Notes: generated from the letters alone by a model not told the origin. Positions 33,349 through 42,167 are shown, numbered from the stretch's first letter. The stretch: DNA of 64,000 nt from SHZI01 sp963802215 (GCA_963802215.1 CAWDHQ010000001.1:1612001-1676000); one strand, 5' to 3'. Numbers and translations: made by a program.

Positions 33349-36301
33349 TGGCGGCCTCCGCGGGCTTCCAGGTGTCCACGCCGGTCCACTTCTCGACCTG
33401 GATCAGCGTCGTGTTGGGCTTGATGCCGTGGGATTTCTTCGTGATGGACTTGCTCGAATTCAGCATGTTCACGCAGCCGCCGAGATCCGTCGACTTGCCC
33501 GGCTCACCCACCGGCCGGTAGGAGGCCGAGGCGGTCGAGGCGCTGACGACACCCGGCCGCAGCCGGTCGGTCAGCTGGGCCGCGCACACGACGGAACCCC
33601 GGTGGTTCCACAGGCGGATGAGATCGTCGTCCCGGATCCCGCGCGCCGCCGCGTCCTGCCGGCTGATGCGGGCCACCAGGTAATAGTGGCCATCCTTCAG
33701 CACCCGGTGCTCACGGATGTCCCGCAGGCTGCTGCCCTCGTCGTCGCCCATGAGGTGGAACGGGTAGCGGGAGTGGGGCGAGAGCAGCTGCAGGGGGAAT
33801 TCTGCCAATTCGGGATCCCGCGACCGGTCCTCGTAGAGCGGCATGTACTGGTTGAGCGGCGGCCGGTCCGGGTCGTCGAACTTCTTCAGCGTGCTGGCGA
33901 TGAACTCGAACTTGCCCGACGCCGTCTGCAGCCCCTCGCCGTAGCTCTTGTAGTCAGACGGCAGGGGGTACGGCTCCGGCGTGTCCTTCTTGCGGCCCTC
34001 GTAGAACCACCGGTTCGCCGTCGGCGCCCGGGCGGTGGCCGGGTCCGAGGGCACCACGAAGTAGCCCTTCTTCAGGAACTTCCGCCAGGTGGTGTGCTTC
34101 GCCATGTCGGAGGAGTCGAACACGCGCTTGCACCAGTCGAGCTCGGTGGTGCCGCCCTCCGAATACATGGACCCCATCCCGAGCTTCTCGGAGATGGCGA
34201 GGAAGATGTCGTAGTCCGACTTGGACTCGCCGAGCGGCTCGATGCACTTGTGCTGCAGCGAGATTACCCGGTGGTTGTTCATGGAGAACATGTGGTGCAC
34301 GTAACCGGCACCCACGTTGTACCACTCGCCGATGTCCCAGCGCTCGAACACCGTGCAGGCGGGCAGGATGACGTCCGCGTAGGTCGTCTCCCCTTCCTTC
34401 CACACGGACTGGTTCACGACGAACTGCAGCTTCGGGTCCTGGTACATCCTCACCCAGCGGTTGGAGTCCACCATCGTGCCGAAGGAGGCGCTGCCGTACT
34501 TGTAGATCATCTCCACGGGCACATGGCCGGGCGACGGGTAGTGCATCGGGAAGAACTGGCCCTGCACCGACGACACGTCGGTGAGGTAGCCCGAGGCCCT
34601 GCCGTTGGCGATCGCCTCGGGCAGCCACATGCGCGGGATGCCCTGCCGCACCGAGCTCATGGTGACGATGTGGGGCATGCGCTGGTAGTTGTTGGCCGAG
34701 TTGGCGCTGTAGGCCAGGTCGCCGGAGAAGCTGCCCTCGGCATAGCCGGGGAAGTAGAAGTTGAAGTCCAGCGGCGCGCCGTACTGCAGGTTGCCGAAGT
34801 TGTAGCCGGGCCGGCCGTAGCCCTGCATGGCGCCGATGATGGCCATCATGCGGGCCCACTGTACGCCCATGGGGCTGCGGCACGCACCGCCGACACCAAC
34901 GCCCCAGCCGCCGGCGCCGAGGTAGGTCTTCTTCGTGCCCCACTCCCGGGCGAGCGCCCGCACGTCCCGGGCCGGCACGCCGGTCTCCGTCTCCTGCCAC
35001 TCGGGGGTCTTCGCGACACCGTCCGACTCGCCGAGGATATAGGCCTTCCACTCGTCGAAGCCGGTGGTACGCTTCTCGACGAAGGACTTGTCGTAGATGC
35101 CCTCGGTGATCCACACGTGGCAGAGCGCCTGGGCGAACGCGGAGTCCGTGCCGGGCTTGGGCGAGATCCACTTGCCGCCCAGGTGGGCCGCGGTGTGGTT
35201 CATGTACGGGTCGATGTGCACCATCTTGATGCCGAGTTCCCTGGCCCAGGCCCGCCGCTCGGTGCCCTCGAACCCGTAGCTGGCGTCCGGGTCGCTGGAC
35301 CAGAACACCATCATCTCCGCCTCCTTCAGGCAGTCCTCGACGGTGCCGTAGAACTCGGGTGCGCCGAGGCGGAGGCTGTTGCCCCAGTGGTGCATCGCGC
35401 CCCAGTACCAGCCTTCCCAGCTGTCCGGGTTGTGCATCAGCTTGGTGACGCCGATCAGGTTCCAGAAGCGGTTGAAGGCAGAGAGGTAATGGCCCAGGTT
35501 GCCCCACTGGTGGTGGGAGCCGTTGGCGACGGCGATGGCGCCGGGGCCCTTCGCCTTGGCGCGCTTGATCTCGCCGCTGACGATGTTGAGCGCCTCCTCC
35601 CAGCTGATGCGCACGAACCCGGACTTGCCCCGGTTCTGGATGTTGCGCTCGCCGTTGGGATCGAAGTCGACCCGCTTCATCGGGTAAAGCAGCCGGTTCT
35701 TCGAGTAGACCATCGACTTCTGGCAGGCGCCGTGGGCGGCCAGCGTGGTCTTGCGGGGCGGGGTGAACTTTTTGCCCCGGGCCTCGATGGTCCAGGACGG
35801 CGCATCCTCGTCGTCGAAGTCCATGGGCGTGGTGCGGAGGATCCTGCCGTCCTTCACGTAGACGAAGATGGGCCCGCCGTTGGTGCCATTGGTATACCGG
35901 GTGACGCCATTGCCCATGTCGGTGCCGGACTTCCAGGTGATGGATTCCAGGCGGGCCAGCGTGGCCATGAACCAGACGGCCAGGTCGTCGGGGCCGTCCA
36001 GGCCGATCTTGAAGTTCTTGGCGGCGTCGATGCGCTCGAGCAGGTCGAAGGGCGGCGTGAGGAAGTTCTCGGCGATGGCCTTGTTCTTGAAGTGGATCGT
36101 CAGGTCGGGATTCTTGTGGATGCCCGTGCCCGAACTGATCTTGCCGCCCTTCAGCTGGACCCAGCGGCCCTCGGGCACGTCCCGCAGACGGAACTGGGCG
36201 ATGCAGTCCCGTTCCTTCAGGCGCGCGGCGTAATCCGGGTAGACGCGGGCGGCAACCCGGAGGGCCTGGGGTATGCCCCAGAGGATGAGTGACAGGTTCA
36301 T
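33338..36301 (-). CDS. Transhydroxylase-like molybdopterin oxidoreductase large subunit with N-terminal SCP2-like domain
   Basis: This 987-residue protein starts at ATG 36301 after AGGAGA. From about residue 130 ('NGVTRYTNGTNGGPIFVYVKDG') it follows the Pelobacter transhydroxylase large subunit. Markers include 'HNPDSWEGWYWGAMHHWG', 'EMMVFWSSDPDASYGFEGTERR', 'PGYAEGSFSGDLAYS' and 'HRVISLQHKCIEPLGESKSDY'. As in that enzyme there is no N-terminal CxxC iron-sulfur motif, since the clusters sit in the small subunit. No Tat signal is seen. The first ~110 residues are an added SCP2-like module ('LRDVPEGRWVQLKGGKISSG', 'LTIHFKNKAIAENFLTPPF'). It likely hydroxylates or transhydroxylates a polyphenol such as pyrogallol, phloroglucinol or resorcinol. 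The exact substrate is not known. Confidence 0.87.
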   Translation of the reverse strand: MNLSLILWGIPQALRVAARVYPDYAARLKERDCIAQFRLRDVPEGRWVQLKGGKISSGTGIHKNPDLTIHFKNKAIAENFLTPPFDLLERIDAAKNFKIGLDGPDDLAVWFMATLARLESITWKSGTDMGNGVTRYTNGTNGGPIFVYVKDGRILRTTPMDFDDEDAPSWTIEARGKKFTPPRKTTLAAHGACQKSMVYSKNRLLYPMKRVDFDPNGERNIQNRGKSGFVRISWEEALNIVSGEIKRAKAKGPGAIAVANGSHHQWGNLGHYLSAFNRFWNLIGVTKLMHNPDSWEGWYWGAMHHWGNSLRLGAPEFYGTVEDCLKEAEMMVFWSSDPDASYGFEGTERRAWARELGIKMVHIDPYMNHTAAHLGGKWISPKPGTDSAFAQALCHVWITEGIYDKSFVEKRTTGFDEWKAYILGESDGVAKTPEWQETETGVPARDVRALAREWGTKKTYLGAGGWGVGVGGACRSPMGVQWARMMAIIGAMQGYGRPGYNFGNLQYGAPLDFNFYFPGYAEGSFSGDLAYSANSANNYQRMPHIVTMSSVRQGIPRMWLPEAIANGRASGYLTDVSSVQGQFFPMHYPSPGHVPVEMIYKYGSASFGTMVDSNRWVRMYQDPKLQFVVNQSVWKEGETTYADVILPACTVFERWDIGEWYNVGAGYVHHMFSMNNHRVISLQHKCIEPLGESKSDYDIFLAISEKLGMGSMYSEGGTTELDWCKRVFDSSDMAKHTTWRKFLKKGYFVVPSDPATARAPTANRWFYEGRKKDTPEPYPLPSDYKSYGEGLQTASGKFEFIASTLKKFDDPDRPPLNQYMPLYEDRSRDPELAEFPLQLLSPHSRYPFHLMGDDEGSSLRDIREHRVLKDGHYYLVARISRQDAAARGIRDDDLIRLWNHRGSVVCAAQLTDRLRPGVVSASTASASYRPVGEPGKSTDLGGCVNMLNSSKSITKKSHGIKPNTTLIQVEKWTGVDTWKPAEAANGQ

Positions 36302-36371
36302 GGTGGTCTCCTGGTACGGGCGCCCTGGTTTCCGGCCCCGCTGTTGGGGCGTTCGGGCGCAGCGCTGTTCA

Positions 36372-36393
36372 TGATCCTATGATTCGAGGATCA
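36372..36393. promoter_or_regulatory. Candidate operator upstream of the transhydroxylase-like operon
   Basis: The sequence TGATCCT at 36372-36378 is repeated in reverse complement as AGGATCA at 36387-36393, separated by 8 bp, about 70 bp before the large-subunit start. It is a reasonable binding site for a dimeric regulator. No regulator gene is adjacent, so the protein that would bind is unknown. Confidence 0.3.
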
Positions 36394-36445
36394 CCGGGTC
36401 GTTAACAATTGTCACCCGCGGGTGCGGTGTGGACGGCGCCCCGGA

Positions 36446-36886
36446 TCAGCTTCCGGTCAGCTTCAGGGCAGCAAACAGGAGCCCGAGGCCGAGCATCAGC
36501 ATCGAGCCCAGCCGGACGGTCATCGTGGTGGACAGGATTTCGAGGTCCTTGCGGATCAGGGCATTGTCCTGGCGCAGCTCAACGATGTCTGCACTGGTCT
36601 CCTGCCGGAGTTGTTGCAGGTCGGCCCTGGTCTCCTGCCGGAGCTGCTGCAGGTCTGCCCTGGTCTCCTGCCGGAATTGCTGCAGGTCGGCCTTGGTCTC
36701 CTGCCGGAGGAGCCGCAGGTCCGCCCGGGTGGCCTGTTGCAGCAGCTGCAGGTCCGACTTGGTCGCGATTGTCGTGGCCATGTCCCGCTCCATCGCGTCA
36801 ATAACGGCCCGCGCCTTGTCGTTCGGGACGTTGATGCTGACGAGCAGATCATACAGCGAGTAGAGGTGGTCCACCGAGTGCCTCAT
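36446..36886 (-). CDS. DUF1640-like coiled-coil protein with expanded 11-residue repeats
   Basis: This 146-residue paralogue of the 27819-28088 protein has the same N-terminus (DHLYSLYDLLVSINVPNDK) and the same C-terminal membrane helix. The middle is a long coiled coil built from about five copies of an 11-residue unit close to 'ETRADLQQLRQ', which is a hendecad coil. The start is ATG 36886, though a GTG four codons later gives the same N-terminus as the paralogue. The repeats are encoded by exact 33-bp DNA repeats (see separate entry). A membrane-anchored spacer or scaffold is plausible, but no function is known. Confidence 0.8.
   Translation of the reverse strand: MRHSVDHLYSLYDLLVSINVPNDKARAVIDAMERDMATTIATKSDLQLLQQATRADLRLLRQETKADLQQFRQETRADLQQLRQETRADLQQLRQETSADIVELRQDNALIRKDLEILSTTMTVRLGSMLMLGLGLLFAALKLTGS
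36596..36760. repeat. Five tandem 33-bp coding repeats
   Basis: On the plus strand the unit begins ggtctcctgccggag and recurs at 36596, 36629, 36662, 36695 and 36728, each exactly 33 bp apart. The first four are nearly identical and the fifth is degenerate. The period equals 11 codons, so copy number changes keep the reading frame. The array is inside the DUF1640-like gene and is therefore a coding expansion, not a CRISPR. Confidence 0.9.
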
Positions 36887-36919
36887 GGGGGCGAAGCCGA
36901 CGCCATCGGGGAACGCAGG

Positions 36920-37369
36920 CTAGCGTCGACCTGCGCCGGGGGTAAGCCGGATTTCCGACGAGTTTGCCGACAAATCGGGCAGGGTGATCGTCAACCCTGC
37001 CGACCGGACTTTCTTCCGGAGCTTGAGCAGGTCCCGGTCCCGGGTGATGAGCCAGCGCGCCCTGGCGGAGAGCGCCAGGTCCAGGAACTTCTGGTCGTCC
37101 GGGTCGCGGCAGCGGCAGGGCGCGGGTGCAATGTCAACGACCAGCTCCGCGTGGGACTCCCACTCGCGCAGCAGATCAGCCTGGCGGTCGTTCGCCACGT
37201 TGAACAGGTTGGGCCGGGCCAGCACCTCGGCCAGCTCGACGTCCGTCGCGGCCGAGCGCACAGGGATCAGGTCGCCCCGCGCCAGGGCGTCCCGCAGGGC
37301 GTCCACCCCGGGTTCTCGGAAGAACCAGAGGGCCAGCCAGACGTTGGTGTCGAGGACGACCCTACTCAA
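36920..37369 (-). CDS. PIN-domain protein (putative toxin RNase, TIGR00305-like)
   Basis: This 149-residue PIN nuclease has the expected acidic residues: Asp in 'VVLDTNVWLALW', Glu in 'ATDVELAEVLARP', and Asp pairs in 'CRDPDDQKFLDLALSARA' and 'WLITRDRDLLKL'. It belongs to the group called 'putative toxin component, PIN family'. The VOC gene (37362-38348) lies directly upstream and overlaps it by 8 bp. No antitoxin gene is visible beside it, so it is either an orphan or not a toxin in this genome. Confidence 0.85.
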   Translation of the reverse strand: MSRVVLDTNVWLALWFFREPGVDALRDALARGDLIPVRSAATDVELAEVLARPNLFNVANDRQADLLREWESHAELVVDIAPAPCRCRDPDDQKFLDLALSARARWLITRDRDLLKLRKKVRSAGLTITLPDLSANSSEIRLTPGAGRR

Positions 37370-38348
37370 ACAGTTCCTGCAGGGCGCCGCTGCCAGGGTT
37401 GCGCACGATCATTGCCTTGCGCCTGCCGCGGCCCGGGAGGTCGATGGTCATGGGCGCCGTGTACACCTCCGCCCCCACCGCGGCGCAGGCCTGCGCCGTC
37501 TCCGCCAGGTTCGCCACCTGGAAGGACTGGGCCAGGTAGCCGATGTTCGGCGCCACCGCGTCGGGCACCAGGTTCGGCACCTCGTAGTTCATGGGCGTGG
37601 CCAGCGCGACCTTGCCGTACTCGTGGGCGCCCTGCACCAGCACGCTCCGGGTCTCGCAGTGCGCCGGCAGGCACAGGGCCCGGTTCGTCTCCGGGCCCTT
37701 CAGCACGGACTCGATGAACACCGTCATCTTCAGCGGGCCGTAATAGAAGGCCAGCGCCTTCTCCATGTCGAGCACGCCGTGGGCCGTCGTGACCACCGAG
37801 GTGAAGCCCGTCGGCGTGCGCCCGTACGCGGTGATGAACTGGATGATGCGGCCGATCACCGTCTTCGGACTGTCCGACAGCAGCTGGATCAGGTTGATCA
37901 CCACGCCATCGGGACCATCGAAGGCCGCCTCCAGGGTCTCCCCCACCACCGGGCCGAAGTTGTTGTGGGCCGGCTGGCTCCAGAAGCTGAAGCCCTGGGA
38001 CCTGAGCTTCTCGTAGTCCTTCGCCATGTCGGCGGCATAGATATTGAGATTGAAGAGCCCGGTGGCCCGGCGGATCTCCGGTGGCCGGACCAGCTTCCGG
38101 TTGGGCGCGTCGAACTCCATGAGCTGGATGCGGCCCACCGGGTCGGCGCCCTGGCCCAGGAAGGCGACGCGGGCCTTCGAGCCCGCGGACAGGTGCCAGT
38201 AGCGCTCGAAGTCGGGGCCCTGCCAGGTGCGGGACTCGGTGAACTCGAGGCCCAGGGTGCCGGAATAGAACCGGAGCGAGTCGTCGAGGCTCTTCGCGCC
38301 AATCACGACGGCGCTGACGGGCGCACTGGCGAGGATTTTTTCATTCAT
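37362..38348 (-). CDS. VOC-superfamily protein with two tandem glyoxalase/dioxygenase-type domains
   Basis: This 328-residue protein has two VOC units: residues ~8-145 (starting 'SAVVIGAKSLDDSLRFYSGTLG') and ~175-325 (starting 'GFTSVVTTAHGVLDMEKALAFYYGP'). VOC domains bind a divalent metal and act as glyoxalases, extradiol dioxygenases or resistance proteins. Two fused domains are typical of ring-cleavage dioxygenase-like enzymes and of glyoxalase I fusions. No metal triad is unambiguous from reading alone. Its 3' end overlaps the PIN gene. Confidence 0.85.
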   Translation of the reverse strand: MNEKILASAPVSAVVIGAKSLDDSLRFYSGTLGLEFTESRTWQGPDFERYWHLSAGSKARVAFLGQGADPVGRIQLMEFDAPNRKLVRPPEIRRATGLFNLNIYAADMAKDYEKLRSQGFSFWSQPAHNNFGPVVGETLEAAFDGPDGVVINLIQLLSDSPKTVIGRIIQFITAYGRTPTGFTSVVTTAHGVLDMEKALAFYYGPLKMTVFIESVLKGPETNRALCLPAHCETRSVLVQGAHEYGKVALATPMNYEVPNLVPDAVAPNIGYLAQSFQVANLAETAQACAAVGAEVYTAPMTIDLPGRGRRKAMIVRNPGSGALQELFE

Positions 38349-38408
38349 CGAGGAGGGACTCCCGGGAGGCTGGCCATGAGGGCTTCTTTGCCGGGCATTC
38401 TAAACAAA

Positions 38409-38438
38409 AACGGCGGCGTCACGCGTGACGCCGCCGTT
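38409..38438 (-). terminator. Rho-independent terminator of katG
   Basis: A perfect 15-bp-arm palindrome (aacggcggcgtcacg with its reverse complement, 38409-38438) is followed on the minus strand by TTTTTGTTT. It lies 20 bp downstream of the katG stop, between katG and the VOC gene start, so it should end the katG transcript. Confidence 0.88.
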
Positions 38439-38457
38439 GCTTGCCGCAAAGTCAGGC

Positions 38458-40713
38458 TCAGGTCCGCGCGTCGAACCGGTCCAGGTTCATCACCTTGGTC
38501 CAGGCCCTGACGAAGTCCGACACGAACTTCTTCTCGCCGCCGTTCTCGGCATACACCTCGGCGATGGCGCGGAGCTCCGCATGGGAGCCGATGGCCAGGT
38601 CGACTGGCGTGGCCGTCCACTTCACCTTGCCGGTGGCACGGTCGACACCGTCGTAGAGGCCCTCGGCACTGGCCGACTTCGTCCAGCGGGTCGACATGTC
38701 GAGCAGGTTGACGAAGAAATCGTTGCGGAGCGTGCCGGGCCGGTCCGTGAACACGCCGTGCCGGGAGCCCCCGGTGTTGGCGTCCAGGTTCCGCAGGCCA
38801 CCGACCAGCACGGTCATCTCGGGCACCGTCAGGGTCAGCATGTCGGCCCGCTCCACCAGCATCGCCGCCGGCGAACGCTCGTTGCCGCTGGCGAAGTAGT
38901 TGCGGAAGCCATCGGCCTTCGGCTCCAGCACCGCGAAGGACTCCACGTCGGTCTGCGCCTGGGTGGCATCGCCGCGGCCCGGCGTGAAGGGCACCTGCAC
39001 GTCGTGGCCGGCCTGCTTCGCGGCCTGCTCGATGGCTGCGCCGCCGCCGAGCACGATCAGGTCGGCGAGCGACACCTGCTTCCCGCCCCTCGGCTGCTTC
39101 CGGTTGAAGTCAGACTGGATGCCCTCGAGGCGCTTCAGCACCCGGTTGAGCTCCGCCGGATTGTTGGCGGCCCAGTCCTTCTGGGGCGCGAGCCGGACGC
39201 GCGCGCCGTTCGCGCCGCCGCGCATGTCGGTACCGCGGAAGCTGGCGGCCGAGGCCCAGGCGGTGCGCACGAGCTCGGGCACGGTGAGGCCGGAGGCCAG
39301 GATGTCGGCCTTCAGCTTCGCAATGTCGGCGGCATCGATCGGCGCGTGGCTGGCGGCCGGCACCGGATCCTGCCAGCTCAGCTCCTCCTTCGGAACTTCG
39401 CTGCCGACGTAACGGGCCCGGGGACCCATGTCCCGGTGCGTCAGCTTGAACCAGGCCATCGCAAAGGCCCGCTCGAACTCCGCGGGGTTCTTCAGGAAGC
39501 GCTGGGAGATCGCCCGGTAGGCCGGATCCTCCTTCAGCGAGAGGTCCGTGGTGAACATGATGGGCGGGTGGCGCTTCGACGGATCGAAGGCGTCCGGCAC
39601 GAGGAACTTCGCGCCGTCGCCATCGGGCACCCACTGGGTCGCGCCGGCGGGGCTCTTCGTCTTCACCCAGTTGAACGTGAACAGGTTGTCCAGGTACTGC
39701 ATGGTCCAGGCCGTCGGGTTGGCGGACCAGGCGCCCTCGAGGCCGCTGGTGATGGTGTCGGGACCCACGCCGGTGCCGCACTTGTTCTCCCAGCCGAAGC
39801 CCTGCTTCTCGACGCCGGCGGCAGCCGGCTCGGGACCGACGCACTTGCCCGGGGGGGCGGCGCCGTGGGCCTTGCCGAAGGTGTGGCCGCCGGCGATCAG
39901 CGCAGCGGTCTCCTCGTCGTTCATCGCCATGCGCCCGAAGGTCTCGCGGATATCCTTCGCCGCCAGCAACGGGTCCGGCACGCCGTTCGGCCCTTCCGGG
40001 TTCACGTAGATGAGGCCCATCTGGACGGCGGCCAGCGGCTTCTTCAGCTCGCGGTCGCCGGTGAAACGCCGGTCCCCGAGCCATTCGCTCTCGGGACCCC
40101 AATCCACCAGCTCGGCCTCCCAGTCGTCCTCGCGGCCGCCGGCGAAGCCGAAGGTCTTGAAGCCCATGTTCTCGAGCGCCACGTTGCCCGTGAGCACCAT
40201 CAGGTCGGCCCACGAAATGCTCCGGCCGTACTTCTGCTTGACCGGCCACAGGAGGCGCCGCGCCTTGTCCAGGCTGGCGTTGTCGGGCCAGCTGTTCAGG
40301 GGCTCGAAGCGCTGCTGCCCGCCGCCCGCGCCGCCGCGGCCGTCGGACACCCGGTAGGTGCCCGCGCTGTGCCAGGCCATGCGGATGAAGAAGGGTCCGT
40401 AGTTGCCGTAATCGGCGGGCCACCAGTCCTGGGAGTTGGTGAGGACCGCGTTGATGTCCTTCTTGACGGCCGCCAGGTCGAGCCTGCTGAAGGCCTCGGC
40501 GTAGTTGAAGTCCGCGCCCATGGGGTCGGACTCGATGGAGTGCTGGCGGAGCGGCGAGAGGTCCAGCTGGTTGGGCCACCAGTACTGGTTGGACCGTGGC
40601 CCGGTCATCTGGACTGCCTGGGGTTCGCCCGCGGCGACGGCGGCGCCGGATAGCATCGCTGCCGGGATCGCCATCGCGAGGGCGGCTAGCAGGGGACTCG
40701 TCCTGGTACGCAT
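38458..40713 (-). CDS. katG: Catalase-peroxidase KatG, exported form
   Basis: This 751-residue protein starts at ATG 40713 with AAGGAG 7 bp upstream. The N-terminus is a Sec signal peptide (LLAALAMAIPAAMLSGAAVAAG), unlike the cytosolic KatG of most bacteria. The distal active site is 'FIRMAWHSAGTYR' (Arg 111, Trp 114, His 115). The cross-linking Tyr is in 'GLIYVNPEGPNG', the Met in 'FGRMAMNDEETAAL', and the proximal heme His in 'IAGGHTFGKAHG'. Both duplicated halves are present at full length. It detoxifies hydrogen peroxide in the periplasm, like the KatP/KatG2 enzymes of some pathogens. It stands alone between two hairpin or divergent boundaries. Confidence 0.95.
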   Translation of the reverse strand: MRTRTSPLLAALAMAIPAAMLSGAAVAAGEPQAVQMTGPRSNQYWWPNQLDLSPLRQHSIESDPMGADFNYAEAFSRLDLAAVKKDINAVLTNSQDWWPADYGNYGPFFIRMAWHSAGTYRVSDGRGGAGGGQQRFEPLNSWPDNASLDKARRLLWPVKQKYGRSISWADLMVLTGNVALENMGFKTFGFAGGREDDWEAELVDWGPESEWLGDRRFTGDRELKKPLAAVQMGLIYVNPEGPNGVPDPLLAAKDIRETFGRMAMNDEETAALIAGGHTFGKAHGAAPPGKCVGPEPAAAGVEKQGFGWENKCGTGVGPDTITSGLEGAWSANPTAWTMQYLDNLFTFNWVKTKSPAGATQWVPDGDGAKFLVPDAFDPSKRHPPIMFTTDLSLKEDPAYRAISQRFLKNPAEFERAFAMAWFKLTHRDMGPRARYVGSEVPKEELSWQDPVPAASHAPIDAADIAKLKADILASGLTVPELVRTAWASAASFRGTDMRGGANGARVRLAPQKDWAANNPAELNRVLKRLEGIQSDFNRKQPRGGKQVSLADLIVLGGGAAIEQAAKQAGHDVQVPFTPGRGDATQAQTDVESFAVLEPKADGFRNYFASGNERSPAAMLVERADMLTLTVPEMTVLVGGLRNLDANTGGSRHGVFTDRPGTLRNDFFVNLLDMSTRWTKSASAEGLYDGVDRATGKVKWTATPVDLAIGSHAELRAIAEVYAENGGEKKFVSDFVRAWTKVMNLDRFDART

Positions 40714-40945
40714 CGCATTTCTCCTTTCGGGAAGAACGCCTTGGTTGGGTGCTGCTATTTGACTCCAGGTGAACGATGCAGGTGATGGAATATTTCGATC
40801 ATAACGTGCGGGAAAAGCGATGGAGGCCGGGCGACCCGCCATACACCGGCGGCGCCGGTGGCGCGAGAGCCGCACCACCCCCGTTGCACCGGCCCGGATG
40901 CCGGCCCATCATGCGCCATCAGCCACCCGGGGAGCGACCCGCACC

Positions 40946-41635
40946 ATGCCCAGGATACATCCCACGACCACCATGCTGGTGGCAGCGGCCGCCGCCTTCT
41001 CCCTGGCCGGCTGCGCGTCCATGGAGGACTTCGCGACCAACCCGGAGAAGCAGAAGACCCGCCAGGGCGTGGGCATCGGCGCGGCGGGCGGCGCCGTGGC
41101 CGGCCTGATCATCGGCGGCGGCTGGAAGGGCGCGCTGATTGGCGCCGGCGTGGGTGCCATCGCCGGTGGCGCCGCCGGCAATTACATGGACAAGCAGGAG
41201 GCGAAGTTGCGCCAGCAGATGGAGGGCACCGGCGTGGAGGTCGTGCGCTGGGGCGACAACATCACCCTGGACATGCCGGGGGGCGTGACCTTCGGTTTCG
41301 ACAGCGCCGCCCTCAACCCCGAGTTCCACGCGGTGCTGGACAAGGTTGCCGTCACCCTGTCCGACTACAACCAGACCGTCGTGCAGGTGGCGGGCCACAC
41401 CGACAGCACCGGCAGCCGCAGCTACAACCTGCAGCTGTCCCAGAGGCGCGCCGACAGCGTGAAGGCCTACCTCGTCAGCCGCGGCGTCCCCGCCGAACGC
41501 CTGCAGACGGTGGGCGCCGGCCCGGACCACCCGGTGGCCGACAATGGCACTGCGGAAGGCCGGGCCCAGAACCGCCGGGTGGAGATCACCATCGTCCCGG
41601 TGACCGAGCAGGCACTGCAGGAAGCCGGGGGCTGA
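40946..41635 (+). CDS. OmpA-family peptidoglycan-binding lipoprotein (YiaD-like)
   Basis: This 229-residue lipoprotein has a lipobox 'AAAFSLAGCASMED'. A glycine-zipper region follows ('GVGIGAAGGAVAGLIIGGGW...'), then the OmpA C-terminal domain 'VTFGFDSAALNPEF...VQVAGHTDSTGSRSYNLQLS' with the peptidoglycan-binding residues ('AGHTDSTG', 'NRRVEITI'). The combination of a glycine zipper and an OmpA domain is typical of YiaD/Pal-like envelope proteins. The start is the ATG at 40946, with GGGGAG about 12 bp upstream. It diverges from katG. Confidence 0.92.
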   Translation: MPRIHPTTTMLVAAAAAFSLAGCASMEDFATNPEKQKTRQGVGIGAAGGAVAGLIIGGGWKGALIGAGVGAIAGGAAGNYMDKQEAKLRQQMEGTGVEVVRWGDNITLDMPGGVTFGFDSAALNPEFHAVLDKVAVTLSDYNQTVVQVAGHTDSTGSRSYNLQLSQRRADSVKAYLVSRGVPAERLQTVGAGPDHPVADNGTAEGRAQNRRVEITIVPVTEQALQEAGG

Positions 41636-41660
41636 GCATTCCGGGCCAAGGAGAGAGTCG

Positions 41661-42167
41661 ATGAACAATCTGAACAACCGCCTGGCACTGGATAACGGGC
41701 TGGCGCTGAGTAAGCGGCTGGCGCTGGCAACCGTCGCCGCTGCACTCGCCGCCCTGGTCACCTCCTGCGCCACGACGCCCGCCCCGCCGCCGGTCACGGA
41801 GGCCTGGTACAAGGTCGCGATCTCCGGCAGCGAGGACGCCTTCGTCGACACGAACTCCCTCCGCACCGTCGGCACGCTGGTGCAGGCGCAGGTCAAGCAG
41901 AACTACCGGGCGCCGCAGCCCGCGGCCAAGGCCGGCAAGACCTTCCAGTCGGCCCGCACGGATTACCGCCTGGACTGCGCCCAGCGCAAGGTGGCCCAGC
42001 GTGAAACCCGCTTCTTCGCCGAGCGCGACCTGCAGGGCGAGGAAGTGGGCAAGGCCTCCCGCAACGACAGGAACCTGATCTGGGTGGACGCGCCCCGCGC
42101 CTCGGTGTTCGGGGAGATCCTGGACTACGGGTGCAAGAACGCGCCGGCGGCGGCTCCTGCGGGCTGA
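41661..42167 (+). CDS. Lipoprotein, surface-adhesin protein E-like
   Basis: This 168-residue lipoprotein (AALAALVTSCATTPAP) is followed by 'EAWYKVAISGSEDAFVDTNSLRTVGTLVQAQVKQNY' and 'RTDYRLDCAQRKVAQRETRFFAERDL', resembling the conserved part of adhesin E-type beta-sandwich proteins, with a likely cysteine pair. It follows the OmpA gene by 25 bp with GGAGAG in front and is probably co-transcribed with it. The 3' end overlaps the decayed ORF6N gene on the other strand by 43 bp. Confidence 0.75.
   Translation: MNNLNNRLALDNGLALSKRLALATVAAALAALVTSCATTPAPPPVTEAWYKVAISGSEDAFVDTNSLRTVGTLVQAQVKQNYRAPQPAAKAGKTFQSARTDYRLDCAQRKVAQRETRFFAERDLQGEEVGKASRNDRNLIWVDAPRASVFGEILDYGCKNAPAAAPAG

Noticed and set aside
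33251..36292. Open frame of 1013 codons on the plus strand
   Set aside because: It lies antisense to the transhydroxylase large subunit, has an unnatural residue mix rich in His, Val, Gly and Arg, no family features and no start signal. It is a GC-rich shadow frame.
36596..36760. 33-bp repeats as a CRISPR array
   Set aside because: The copies are contiguous without spacers, with a period of exactly 11 codons in frame with a coding gene. No cas genes are present.
36920..37369. Complete PIN toxin-antitoxin pair
   Set aside because: No small antitoxin gene is next to the PIN gene on either side. Its direct neighbour is a 328-residue VOC protein.
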